A DNA stretch of 64,000 bases, from NCBI RefSeq assembly GCF_011044975.1, contig NZ_JAAKZV010000007.1:1-64000 (forward strand), written 5' to 3'. Shown piece after piece: positions 52,865-61,474 of this stretch; within the stretch, counting starts at the first letter, position 1; the number at the start of each line of letters is the position of its first letter. The notes beneath the pieces are model-generated. The model worked only from the letters and a program-made list of their open reading frames with translations, made no database searches and was not told the origin of the DNA. Source of the DNA: Streptomyces coryli. GTDB taxonomy: Bacteria; Actinomycetota; Actinomycetes; Streptomycetales; Streptomycetaceae. Position numbers and translations under genes: made by a program.

Positions 52865-54478
52865 ATGCCCGCCACCACGACCCGTCCAGGCGCCTCCCGC
52901 ACCCGTTCCTGGTGGGGCTGGGGATACGTCGACTCCCACCCCGACGACGCCGAATGCATCTCCTTGGGCGCCCTGTTGCCGGGCACCCTGGCCCGCCCGC
53001 TGCCGATACCGCGGGTCGCCGACCTGTCCATCGGCCGCCCCGTCATCACGCCTGCGCCCGCCCTGGCGCATCTGGTCACGGCCGCTCCCGAAGCGCGCGC
53101 CGCGCACGCCATGGGAAAGGCCTACCGCGATGTCATGCGGGCCCTGCGCGGCCGGCCCGGCCGGATCCCGGACCTGGTCGCCCGCCCGGCCGGCGACCAG
53201 GACGTGGCCGATCTGCTGGAGTGGGCGGGAGAGCAGGGGGTCGCCGTCGTCCCCTTCGGTGGCGGCTCGTCGGTGGTCGGTGGCGTGGAGTACCGGGGCG
53301 ACGCCCACCGAGCCGTGCTGTCACTGGACTTGACCGCCATGGACCGGGTCCTGGAGATCGACGCCGACAGCCGTGCCGCCCGCATCCAGGCCGGAGCCCT
53401 CGGCCCCCTGCTGGAGGATCAGCTGCGGCCGCACGGCCTCACCCTCCGCCACTTCCCGCAGAGCTTCGAGTTCTCCACCCTCGGCGGCTGGCTGGCCACC
53501 CGGGCCGGAGGCCACTACGCCACCGGCCGCACGCACATCGACGATTTCGTGCAGTCCCTGCGCGTGGTCACCCCCGCCGGGGCGGGCACATCCTGGCGGC
53601 TGCCAGGCTCCGGCGCCGGGCCCTCGCCCGACCGGCTGTTCCTCGGTTCCGAGGGCACCCTCGGCGTCATCACCGAGGCGTGGATGCGCCTGCAGGAACG
53701 CCCCCGGCACAAGGCGTCGGCCTCGGTGGCCTTCGCCGACTTCCACCGCGCGCTGGAGGCGGTGCGTGCCATCGCCCAGTCCGACCTGGCTCCCGCGAAC
53801 TGCCGCCTGCTCGACCCCGGGGAGGCCGCGATGTCCGGTGCCTCGCAGGACGGTTCCACCGTTCTGGTGCTGGGCTTCGAGTCCGCCACCGCCCCCGTCG
53901 GCTCCCTCCTCGCGACCGCCCTGGACCTGGCCCGCAGTTACGGCGGCCGGAGCGAGGAGCCGACCGACGGCTCCGACGCCGCGGCCGACGGGGCCGACGG
54001 GGCCGTGAGCGCCTGGCGGTCGGCGTTCCTGCGGATGCCCTATCTCCGGGACGGCCTGGCCCGCATGGGCGCGGTCGTCGAGACCTTCGAGACCGCGGCC
54101 ACCTGGGACCGCATCCCCGCTCTGATCGACGCGGTCCGTACCGAGGTCGGGGCCGCCGCGGCGAAAGCCACCGGCCACCCGGCCACCCTCAACTGCCGCC
54201 TGACCCACGTGTACCCCGACGGCGCCGCCCCCTACTTCACCGTGGCCGTGGCCGGACGCCCCGGCGACGAGATCGCGATCTGGGATGACATCAAAGCTGT
54301 AGCCAACGATGTCCTGCACCGGCACCGCGCCACGATCACTCACCACCACGCCGTCGGCCGCGACCACCGCTCGGGCTATGACCGCCAGCGCCCGGAGCCG
54401 TTCGCGCTGGCGCTGCGCGCCGCCAAAGGCGCGCTGGACCCGCACCACATCCTCAACCCCGGCGTCCTGATCGACTGA
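52865..54478 (+). CDS. FAD-linked oxidase, alkyldihydroxyacetonephosphate synthase-like
   Basis: A 537-residue flavoprotein with the PCMH FAD domain (VAVVPFGGGSSVVGGVEYR, about residues 122-140) and a C-terminal FAD-oxidase cap ending in HHAVGRDHRSGY and GALDPHHILNPGVL. The order of blocks follows AGPS and glycolate/lactate-type oxidases. In bacteria such proteins occur in ether-lipid and in general hydroxy-acid metabolism. ATG 52865 has GGGAG upstream. It overlaps the convergent lactonase-like gene by 26 bases. Confidence 0.86.
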   Translation: MPATTTRPGASRTRSWWGWGYVDSHPDDAECISLGALLPGTLARPLPIPRVADLSIGRPVITPAPALAHLVTAAPEARAAHAMGKAYRDVMRALRGRPGRIPDLVARPAGDQDVADLLEWAGEQGVAVVPFGGGSSVVGGVEYRGDAHRAVLSLDLTAMDRVLEIDADSRAARIQAGALGPLLEDQLRPHGLTLRHFPQSFEFSTLGGWLATRAGGHYATGRTHIDDFVQSLRVVTPAGAGTSWRLPGSGAGPSPDRLFLGSEGTLGVITEAWMRLQERPRHKASASVAFADFHRALEAVRAIAQSDLAPANCRLLDPGEAAMSGASQDGSTVLVLGFESATAPVGSLLATALDLARSYGGRSEEPTDGSDAAADGADGAVSAWRSAFLRMPYLRDGLARMGAVVETFETAATWDRIPALIDAVRTEVGAAAAKATGHPATLNCRLTHVYPDGAAPYFTVAVAGRPGDEIAIWDDIKAVANDVLHRHRATITHHHAVGRDHRSGYDRQRPEPFALALRAAKGALDPHHILNPGVLID

Positions 54479-55337
54479 CGGGCCAGCCCGGGCCGACCGG
54501 CATGCGGTACGCCCGGCAGGCCGCGTTCGCGAAGATCTCGCTCCGGTCCTGCGGGGAGAGCCCCGCGCACAGCTGCTCGGTGACCTCGAGCACCCGGCCG
54601 TACGACGCCGTGAGCAGGCAGACGGGCCAGTCGGAGCCGAACAGCAAGCGCCGCGGGCCGAAGATCTCCAGGGCTGTGTCCGTGCAGGTCCTGACGTCAC
54701 GGCCGGGGGTGGTGAGCAGGCCGGACAGTTTGCAGAAGACCCGCGGCCCGGCGTCCGCCAGCTGCCGCAGTGACCGCGCCCAGGCGCGGTGCGCCTCCGC
54801 GTCGTCCGCCGGTGGCTGGCCCAGGTGGTTGAGGACGAAGGTGGTGCCGGGGCAGGCGCGCACGGCCGCGACCGCGGTGGGCAGTTGCCAGGGGCGGACG
54901 AGGAGGTCGAAGGCGAGGTTCGCGGTGCCGGTGGCGCGCAGGCCGCGCAGCACCGCTGGGCGGGTGAGCCAGTCCGGGTCCGGCTCGGCCTGGACGGGAT
55001 GACGGATGCCGACCAGGGCGGCGCCGCCGGGCAGTTCGCGCAGCGCGGTGAGGTGCTCGGTCACCGCCGGGGAGGCCAGGTCGGTCCACCCGACGACACC
55101 CGCGATGGGGCCGGGCGCGGCGGCGTGCGCGAGCAGTTCCGCGGTCTCCTCCGGCGCCGGCTGCGTCTGTACGAGGACGGTGCGGCCGACGCCCGTGGCC
55201 CGTAGCAGCGGTGCCAGGTCGTCCGGCCCGTAGCTGCGCCGGATCGGCGCGAGGGCGGGGGCGTCGAGCCAGGGCTGGTGCCGTATGGAGAGATCCCACA
55301 GATGGTGGTGCGCGTCGACGCGCCAGGCCTCGCTCAC
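54453..55337 (-). CDS. COG3618-type amidohydrolase (sugar lactonase-like)
   Basis: A 294-residue TIM-barrel amidohydrolase that begins VDAHHHLWD, the signature of the L-fuconolactonase/2-pyrone-dicarboxylate lactonase group. The C-terminal LLFGSDWPVCLL holds another metal-site Asp. GTG 55337 overlaps the stop of the upstream oxidoreductase-esterase fusion as GTGA. In the pectin locus it would open a lactone made by one of the Gfo/Idh dehydrogenases, for example from rhamnose or galactose oxidation (inferred). Confidence 0.85.
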   Translation of the reverse strand: MSEAWRVDAHHHLWDLSIRHQPWLDAPALAPIRRSYGPDDLAPLLRATGVGRTVLVQTQPAPEETAELLAHAAAPGPIAGVVGWTDLASPAVTEHLTALRELPGGAALVGIRHPVQAEPDPDWLTRPAVLRGLRATGTANLAFDLLVRPWQLPTAVAAVRACPGTTFVLNHLGQPPADDAEAHRAWARSLRQLADAGPRVFCKLSGLLTTPGRDVRTCTDTALEIFGPRRLLFGSDWPVCLLTASYGRVLEVTEQLCAGLSPQDRSEIFANAACRAYRMPVGPGWPVSRSGRRG

Positions 55338-57232
55338 CGTGGCGGCTCCTGCTCCCAGGTGAGCCCGGACTCGGGTATGTCCTCGTCCTCCAGCCGGCGT
55401 ACGTCCGCGGGGGCCAGGAGGCCCGCCGCCCGCAGGCCCCGCGCCACGAGGCGGGCGATCTCGATGGCGCCGCGCGACCGGACGTGGGTGTCGTCCTGGG
55501 CGCCGCGGGGGTGGTTGGGGTGGTCGCCGGGGCCGAGCCACAGGAAGGCGTCCTTGCTTGCCTCGGGGCCCAGTTGCTGCCAGAGCGCGTGGCTGGCGGC
55601 CTGTACGTCGATCAGCGCCACCTGCTCCTCGGCAGCTACGGAGCGCGCCGTCTCCGCGTAGGGGCCGTGCGTTTGCTGCGCGCTGCCGTCGGGGCCGAAG
55701 CTGCGGCGCTCGACCGGGGTGAGCAGCACCGGCACCGCGCGGGCGGCGCGTACGGCCGCGACTAGGCGCAGGAGGTGGTGGCGGTAGGTGGTGGCGGGGT
55801 CCGTGTAGCGGGTGGGGTCTTCCGCCTTCTGGTCGTTGTGCCCGAACTGGATCAGCACCAGGTCGCCCGGCCGCAGCGTGTCGACCAGCGCGTCGAGACG
55901 TCCCTCCGCCAGAAAGCTCAACGAACTGCGGCCATCGCGGGCGTGGTTGGCCACCGCGAGGTCGCGCCCGAGGAAGAGGGGGAGCGCCATGCCCCAGCCG
56001 GCCATCGGAGCGGCGGAGGCGGGTTTGGCGGCGGCGGTGGAGTCACCGGCGATGTGTACGGTGCGGGGTCTCCCGCGCGCCGCCCAGGGGGCGTCCAGCT
56101 CGGAGAACAGGGACAGCCGTGCCGCGCTCGCCTCGACCAGGGCGCTGATGCCCGGGATCACGCGGCGAGGAGCGGCCCCCGAGGTGTCGGTACGCCAGAA
56201 CTCCGGTGGCAGCGGCGTCGGTTCCGGCGCCGTGCGGATCTCCTCGACCACGCGCATGAAGCCCCCGCTGCGCTCCAGCGGGCTCAGCAGCGCGCTGCCG
56301 TGCCCGAGGTGGGCGACGAGATTCTCCAGCAGGTCGGTGCGCGGATGGACGCTCTCCTCCGGCGGGTGGCCGTCGCGCTCCAGCAGCACCTGGTCGTCGG
56401 TGTAGCGGAGCGTGATCCGGCCCCGGTCGCCGTGCACCACCACATACGGCGGCGAGTTGCGCTCGGCGCAGAGTGTGGCGGCGACGGTGACCGTCGTGCC
56501 GCGGGTGGTGCCGATCCGTACGCAGGCGGTGTCGTCCGCCTCGATGTCGTGGGCCCGGTAGAGCTCCGGTTCCACCGTGGCGACGTCCTCCTCGCGGTCG
56601 CTGCCGTCGAGCCGCAGCGCGGTGGCCACCGCGTGGGCGAGGGGGTTGGTGAGCACGCCGTCGACCACCTCCCCGGCCCCCAGCCGGCGCCGTCCGGCCC
56701 AGGGAGCGCGCGCGTAGTACCGGCCGTCGCGCACCCACGCCCCGGCCGCACCGATGCCGCGCACCCGCCCGATCGCGCCGTCGGCCACCAGCCGCCGGAC
56801 CGCCTCCAGGGCCGCGGAGCCGCACGACTGGAAGCCGACCTGGCAGACCCGGCCGTGCTCCTTGAACGCGGTGGTGAGCTGCCTGAAGCCGGCCAGCGAC
56901 GGCGCGGGCGGCTTCTCCAGCAGCACGTGCGACCCGGCCCGTACGGCGGTGAGGGCGAGGCCGACGTGGGTGTGGATGGGCGTGCTGACGATCGTGATCG
57001 TGGGGCGGGTCTGCTCCAGGAGCTTTGCCAGGTCGGGGGATTGGGGCGGTCCGCCGAGGGCCGCGAGCTCCTCGCCCGCGAGCGGCTTCGGGTCGCATAC
57101 GCCGACCACCCGGACCTGCCCGGCGGCCGTCAGCCGGGCCAGGTTGTCCCGGTGCAGGCGGCCGTAGCCATGGGCGCCCGCGAGGACGACCGGGAGCGGC
57201 TCATCCACCTGCGGACTCGCTGGCTGCGTCAT
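55334..57232 (-). CDS. Fusion: Gfo/Idh/MocA oxidoreductase + rhamnogalacturonan acetylesterase
   Basis: About 632 residues. Residues 1 to about 370 are an NAD(P)-binding Gfo/Idh/MocA oxidoreductase (VVLAGAHGYGRLHRDNLARL; VLLEKPPAPS). From about residue 385 an SGNH esterase of the rhamnogalacturonan acetylesterase type follows: block I IAGDSTAAA, block III FGHNDQK and block V DDTHVRSRGA with the catalytic Asp-His. RGAE removes acetyl groups from rhamnogalacturonan or its fragments. No signal peptide precedes it, so it acts on imported oligomers in the cytoplasm. ATG 57232 chosen over 57259. It shares a regulatory gap with the pectinesterase gene. Confidence 0.88.
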   Translation of the reverse strand: MTQPASPQVDEPLPVVLAGAHGYGRLHRDNLARLTAAGQVRVVGVCDPKPLAGEELAALGGPPQSPDLAKLLEQTRPTITIVSTPIHTHVGLALTAVRAGSHVLLEKPPAPSLAGFRQLTTAFKEHGRVCQVGFQSCGSAALEAVRRLVADGAIGRVRGIGAAGAWVRDGRYYARAPWAGRRRLGAGEVVDGVLTNPLAHAVATALRLDGSDREEDVATVEPELYRAHDIEADDTACVRIGTTRGTTVTVAATLCAERNSPPYVVVHGDRGRITLRYTDDQVLLERDGHPPEESVHPRTDLLENLVAHLGHGSALLSPLERSGGFMRVVEEIRTAPEPTPLPPEFWRTDTSGAAPRRVIPGISALVEASAARLSLFSELDAPWAARGRPRTVHIAGDSTAAAKPASAAPMAGWGMALPLFLGRDLAVANHARDGRSSLSFLAEGRLDALVDTLRPGDLVLIQFGHNDQKAEDPTRYTDPATTYRHHLLRLVAAVRAARAVPVLLTPVERRSFGPDGSAQQTHGPYAETARSVAAEEQVALIDVQAASHALWQQLGPEASKDAFLWLGPGDHPNHPRGAQDDTHVRSRGAIEIARLVARGLRAAGLLAPADVRRLEDEDIPESGLTWEQEPPR

Positions 57233-57283
57233 CGCGGACTCCCGCCGAAGGGTGGTCATGGACGCGTCACTGTGCTTCCATGC

Positions 57284-57295
57284 CTGGCATACCAG
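57284..57295. promoter_or_regulatory. CTGGCATACCAG palindrome (GntR/FCD operator candidate)
   Basis: CTGG and CCAG flank CATA in the short gap between the divergent fusion gene and the pectinesterase gene. TGGCATACCA differs by one base from the TGGTATACCA core of ExuR/UxuR-class (GntR/FCD) hexuronate operators. The nearby GntR/FCD regulator (62842-63999) is the obvious candidate protein. Confidence 0.7.
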
Positions 57296-57348
57296 AGGAA
57301 TGCCACCCGCATGCTAGCAGCGCGGCGCCCACGTAAGGAGCCCGTCCC

Positions 57349-58803
57349 ATGCGCCAGTTACGGTCACTGCCGGCCCTCGTCGCGGTTCTCTGCGCCCTCG
57401 CGGCGCTGCTCGTCGGCGCTCCTACTGCGCAGGCGCGGAGCGCGCCGGTGCTGCAGCCGCAGGGTCTCGACGAGGCGGTCTGCACCGACACCCCGCTGCG
57501 GATGACCTTCGACCGGAACGTACAGCTCGGCACCAGCGGCCAGTTGCAGGTGCATCACGCCGACGGCACCCTCGTGGACGTCGTGGATCTGGCCGACCCC
57601 GGCACGTATCAGAAGAGCATCGGCGGTGCGCTCACCGACTACGGCGAGGTGCACCGCTGGTTCTACGAGCCGGTGGTGCTCGACGGTCGCACCGCCTCCG
57701 TCCACCTCCACTACCCGCTGGACCCGCGGCAGGAGTACTACGTCACCGTCGACGAGGGCTTCTTCCGCGGCGAGCCGGCCATCGACGACCCGCAGACCTG
57801 GCGTTTCCGCACCAGGGACCACCCCGCGGCCGGCGCCTCCCGGCTGACCGTCGACCAGGGCGGCGGCGGGGACTTCTGCACCGTGCAGGGCGCCGTCGAC
57901 TTCGTGCCGCAGCACAACACCCAGGACGTCCGCATCGACGTCGGGCCCGGGACGTATCGCGAGATCGTCTACGTCCCGCAGACCAAGCCGCACCTGTCGG
58001 TCCGCGGCAGCGGCGCCGGCCGTACCGTCATCGGCTATCCCAACAACAGCGTGCTCAACGGCGACGCCGCCATGTCCGACGTACCGGCCCGGCAGAGCTA
58101 CTGCCCGCGCCGGGTGCTGCCGCAGCCCGATCGCTTCAATTGCTGGCGCGCGGCCTTCGGCGTCGACGCCGACGACTTCCGGCTGGCGGACGCCACCATT
58201 CACAACACGACGCCCAAGGGCGGCTCCCAGGCCGAGGCGTTCCGCGGCAACGGCGACCGGATCGTGCTGGAGCGGGTGCGGGTGCTCAGCTATCAGGACA
58301 GCCTGCGGCTGCAGGGGCGGGCGTTCGTCACCGACAGCTATGTCGAGGGCGACGTGGACTTCGTGTGGGGGACCGGCGGCGTCTTCGTCCAGGACTCCGA
58401 GCTGAAGTCGCTCGGCACCGGATACGTCAGCCAGATCCGTAATGCCGACGACGGGCCCGGCAACGTCTTCCTCCGGACGCGGCTGACCCGCGCCGCCGAC
58501 GTCCCCGACGGGAGCGTGCTGCTCGGCCGGATCGACAGCCGCTTCCCCGGCAGCCAGGTGGTGTTCCTGGACTCGCCGATGGACGCGCACATCGACGCCG
58601 TCGGGTGGGGGCTGACCGGCTTCGACTGCGCGGCGGGCGAGCGGCTGCGGTTCTGGGAGCACGGCAGCACCGATCTCGACGGCCACGCGCTCGACGTCTC
58701 CGGCCGGCTGCCCTGCTCCCGGCAGCTCGCCGCCGCGGAGGCGGCCAAATGGCGGGACCCCGGCACGCTGCTCGACGGCTGGGACCCGCGCACCTCCGAG
58801 TGA
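57349..58803 (+). CDS. Secreted pectinesterase, CE8
   Basis: A 484-residue exported enzyme: signal peptide (ALVAVLCALAALLVGAPTAQA), an Ig-like (SbsA/Big_5) domain to about residue 155, then the CE8 beta-helix. Catalytic motifs: GGSQAEAFR (oxyanion Gln), SYQDSLRLQG, GDVDFVWG (nucleophile Asp, usually GTVDFIFG) and LLGRIDS. It removes methyl esters from pectin, opening it to GH28 and lyases. Codon 4 is TTA (57358-57360), a likely bldA-dependent control. ATG 57349 has AAGGAG. Confidence 0.92.
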   Translation: MRQLRSLPALVAVLCALAALLVGAPTAQARSAPVLQPQGLDEAVCTDTPLRMTFDRNVQLGTSGQLQVHHADGTLVDVVDLADPGTYQKSIGGALTDYGEVHRWFYEPVVLDGRTASVHLHYPLDPRQEYYVTVDEGFFRGEPAIDDPQTWRFRTRDHPAAGASRLTVDQGGGGDFCTVQGAVDFVPQHNTQDVRIDVGPGTYREIVYVPQTKPHLSVRGSGAGRTVIGYPNNSVLNGDAAMSDVPARQSYCPRRVLPQPDRFNCWRAAFGVDADDFRLADATIHNTTPKGGSQAEAFRGNGDRIVLERVRVLSYQDSLRLQGRAFVTDSYVEGDVDFVWGTGGVFVQDSELKSLGTGYVSQIRNADDGPGNVFLRTRLTRAADVPDGSVLLGRIDSRFPGSQVVFLDSPMDAHIDAVGWGLTGFDCAAGERLRFWEHGSTDLDGHALDVSGRLPCSRQLAAAEAAKWRDPGTLLDGWDPRTSE

Positions 58804-58846
58804 CCTCAGCATCCCGACGACCTTCCCCGGCAGGTGAGTTACGCCC

Positions 58847-60046
58847 ATGTCCACGCTGTCCCGCAGAACCCTCCTGGGTGCCCTCGGCACCGCGACCGCC
58901 GTCGGCGCACTGCCCGCGGCGACCCACGCCGCCGCGGCCCCCGTCGGCAGCACGCCGGCCCGGGCCCGCCCGGTGGCCCCGGTCAACGCCGAGGTGGCCG
59001 CCGCGCACCCGCTCACGTACAAGACGCTGCCGCAGGAGGTGGTCGGCGTCGATGTCGAGGAGCTGATGAAGGTCCACACCGAGACCGACGCCGACGCGCT
59101 GCGTGCCGCGCTGGTACGGGAGGTGTGGAAGTCCGCGGACGGGCGGCTGCCCGGGGCGCTGCCGGATGTGGCCGAGGGCGTCGAGGCGCCCGAGCTGCCC
59201 GGCTTCACCGGGGTGCGGCGCATCGACCGGCTGACGGTGCGGATGCCGTACGGGCTGCGCTCGATCGTCTTCCTGCTGCTGCCGCACAGCAGCGACCACG
59301 GCCGGGTCGCGCTCTACCACAACGGCCATGGCGAGGAGCCGAGCACGATGCAGCGCACCGCCCAGGCGCTGCTGGACGCCGGGTACACCGTGCTGCTTTT
59401 CGCGATGCCGCTCTATCACTGGAATCCCAGGGAGCTGACCGATCCGGCGGACTCGTCCCGTACGGTCACGGTCGAGTCGCACAACGACCTCGGGCCGTGG
59501 GAGACCGCGGACTTCTCTACGCTGCGCTTCTTCCTGGAGCCGCCGGCCGTGGCTCTCAACCATGTCGTCGCGGCCCACCAGCCGCCGTCGGTGCAGATGA
59601 TCGGGCTGTCCGGCGGCGGCTGGGCGGCGACCGTCTATCCGGCGCTCGACACCCGGGTGACCCGGAGCTATCCGACGGCCGGGTCGCTGCCGTTCTTCCT
59701 GCGCCCGGCGCCGCCGAAGCCGAGCCCGACGACCGGCGACTGGGAGCAGCGCAAGGACCGGCATCCGGCGTTCTACGGGCTGACCGACTACCTCGATCTG
59801 TACGCGTTGGCGGCGACGGGGCGGCACCGGCGGCAGATGCAGATCCTCAACCGGTTCGACGACTGCTGTTTCAACGCCGTGGGCCACCGCGCCTATGAGG
59901 CGGTGGTGCGGCACCGTGTCCAGGTCATCGGGGACGGGCACTGGGAGCTGCTGGAGGACGCCACCCACGGCGACCACACCATCAGCCCGTATGCGCTGTC
60001 GGTCATTCTCTGGGACCTGGACACGGCCTGCGCCCACCAGCCGTAG
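58847..60046 (+). CDS. Secreted alpha/beta hydrolase
   Basis: A 399-residue exported protein with a Tat signal (SRRTLLGALGTATAVGALP). The nucleophile elbow GLSGGGWAA, a variant GxSxG, lies about residue 250, and LLEDATHGDHT near the end holds a His candidate. The expected acid may be in the DRHPAFYGLTDY area. Forty-three bases after the pectinesterase gene, so likely cotranscribed; it may be a sugar or phenolic esterase that finishes pectin or xylan side-group removal. Substrate not determined. Confidence 0.78.
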   Translation: MSTLSRRTLLGALGTATAVGALPAATHAAAAPVGSTPARARPVAPVNAEVAAAHPLTYKTLPQEVVGVDVEELMKVHTETDADALRAALVREVWKSADGRLPGALPDVAEGVEAPELPGFTGVRRIDRLTVRMPYGLRSIVFLLLPHSSDHGRVALYHNGHGEEPSTMQRTAQALLDAGYTVLLFAMPLYHWNPRELTDPADSSRTVTVESHNDLGPWETADFSTLRFFLEPPAVALNHVVAAHQPPSVQMIGLSGGGWAATVYPALDTRVTRSYPTAGSLPFFLRPAPPKPSPTTGDWEQRKDRHPAFYGLTDYLDLYALAATGRHRRQMQILNRFDDCCFNAVGHRAYEAVVRHRVQVIGDGHWELLEDATHGDHTISPYALSVILWDLDTACAHQP

Positions 60047-60053
60047 CGTCGCC

Positions 60054-60141
60054 GGTCAGCCGGTCAGCCGGTCAGCCGGTCAGCCGGTCAGCCGGTCAGC
60101 CGGTCAGCCGGTCAGCCGGTCAGCCGGTCAGCCGGTCAGCG
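60054..60141. repeat. Eleven-copy 8-bp tandem repeat (GGTCAGCC)
   Basis: Ten perfect units run from 60054 to 60133, followed by one with a final change (GGTCAGCG). The array lies at the convergent 3' ends of the alpha/beta hydrolase and oxidoreductase genes; the stop of the latter (TCA, 60128-60130) is inside it. With a unit not divisible by three and perfect repetition, the copy number is likely to vary between strains. Confidence 0.95.
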
Positions 60142-61471
60142 GCACGAGCGCGTCGGTCGCCACGGCGGTGCCCGTGGCGAACGACTCGTTCGCGGCCAGG
60201 CCGGTAACCAGGGCCAGGGCGCCGTCGAGGGCGGTGGCGGGCTTCCCGTCGCCGTCCTCGGTGCGCTGAGCGTCGGCGGCGGGGCCAAACAGCGCCGTCA
60301 GCATCCGCTCGTCGCCGCCGCCGTGACCGGCGTGGTCGTACTCCGGCAGCGGGACTTCCTCCGGCTCCTGCCACAGGCGGCGCAGCAGGATGCGTGGGCC
60401 GCCCGCGTTGGCCATGGCCTTGTCGCCGTGGATGGCGCCCTTGCCGGAGGAGGTGCGCAGCCGGGGCGGCTGCCAGCGGCTCTCCTCGACCTCAAGCTCG
60501 AGGCGGCCGCCGGTGCCGTTGAAGGCGACGCGGTAGCCCTCCCAGGGGGAGTAGGCGGTGAGGTGGTACGTCATGGAGGCCCCGGTGTCGTAGCGCACCA
60601 GCACCGACATGTCGTCCTCGATGGTGATGTCGTCGCCGAAGACATTGCGGTCGCGCAGGTAGCCGTCGTGCGGTTCGGCGTCGAGGTAGAGGGAGCGCAG
60701 GGCGGGGTTCTCGGCGAGCGGCAGCGCGAACGGGTCGCCGTCGGACTCGGGGGCGCCGTGGGCGCGTTCGTAGTCGCGGCGGTAGCCGCTGCGCTCGCCG
60801 GCGGCGCGGCCGTAGAACGCCAGCCGGCCGTGGCCGTAGACCTGCTGCGGGCGGGCGCCGAGCCACCAGTTGACGAGGTCGAAGTGGTGACTCGCCTTGT
60901 GCACCATCAGGCCGCCGCTCTTGTCCTTCTCGCGGTGCCAGCGGCGGAAGTAGTCGGCCCCGTGCCGGGTGTCGAGCAGCCACTCGAAGTGCACCGACAG
61001 GACGTCGCCGATGGCGCCGTCCGCGAGCAGCCGGTGGACCTCGGCGTGGACGGGGTTGTAGCGGTAGTTGAAGGCGACGGCGAGGTCGCCGCCGGTGTCG
61101 TCGACCGTCTGCAGGATGCGGCGGCAGCGGGGCGCGTCCGTCGTCATCGGCTTCTCCGTCACCACGCGGCAGCCGGCGCGCAGGGCGGGGACTATGTAGG
61201 CGTCGTGGAGCGAGTCCACGGTGGTGACCACCACTTCCCGGATGTCCTCGGTGCGCAGCCGCCGCTCGAAGTCGTCCGGGGTCCAGGCCGCCGCCTCCGG
61301 CTCGCCGGCCTCGGCCAGCAGCCGCTGGTGGTGGGCGATCCTGGCGGGGTTGGGGTCGCACAGCGCCGCCACCGTCAGGTGCGGGCGGCGGGCGAGTGCG
61401 GTGGTGAACATCTGGGCGCGTGAGCCGGTGCCCACCACGACGGCGCGGGCGGGTTCCGTGCTTGCTGCCAT
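60128..61471 (-). CDS. Gfo/Idh/MocA-family oxidoreductase
   Basis: A 447-residue NAD(P)-dependent dehydrogenase: Rossmann VVGTGSRAQMF (about residues 12-22), EKPMT and FNYRYNPVHAEVHRLL typical of the family, then the C-terminal domain with HKASHHFDLVNWWLG. The catalytic His/Lys pair is presumably K106 and the HH around 196. It probably oxidises or epimerises a pectin-derived sugar. The stop is in the 8-bp tandem repeat. Directly upstream of it on the strand is GH28, four bases apart. Confidence 0.9.
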   Translation of the reverse strand: MAASTEPARAVVVGTGSRAQMFTTALARRPHLTVAALCDPNPARIAHHQRLLAEAGEPEAAAWTPDDFERRLRTEDIREVVVTTVDSLHDAYIVPALRAGCRVVTEKPMTTDAPRCRRILQTVDDTGGDLAVAFNYRYNPVHAEVHRLLADGAIGDVLSVHFEWLLDTRHGADYFRRWHREKDKSGGLMVHKASHHFDLVNWWLGARPQQVYGHGRLAFYGRAAGERSGYRRDYERAHGAPESDGDPFALPLAENPALRSLYLDAEPHDGYLRDRNVFGDDITIEDDMSVLVRYDTGASMTYHLTAYSPWEGYRVAFNGTGGRLELEVEESRWQPPRLRTSSGKGAIHGDKAMANAGGPRILLRRLWQEPEEVPLPEYDHAGHGGGDERMLTALFGPAADAQRTEDGDGKPATALDGALALVTGLAANESFATGTAVATDALVPLTG

Positions 61472-61474
61472 GTT

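Noticed and set aside
60054-60141. Possible CRISPR array
   Set aside because: The units are 8 bases long and contiguous with no spacers, and no cas genes are present.
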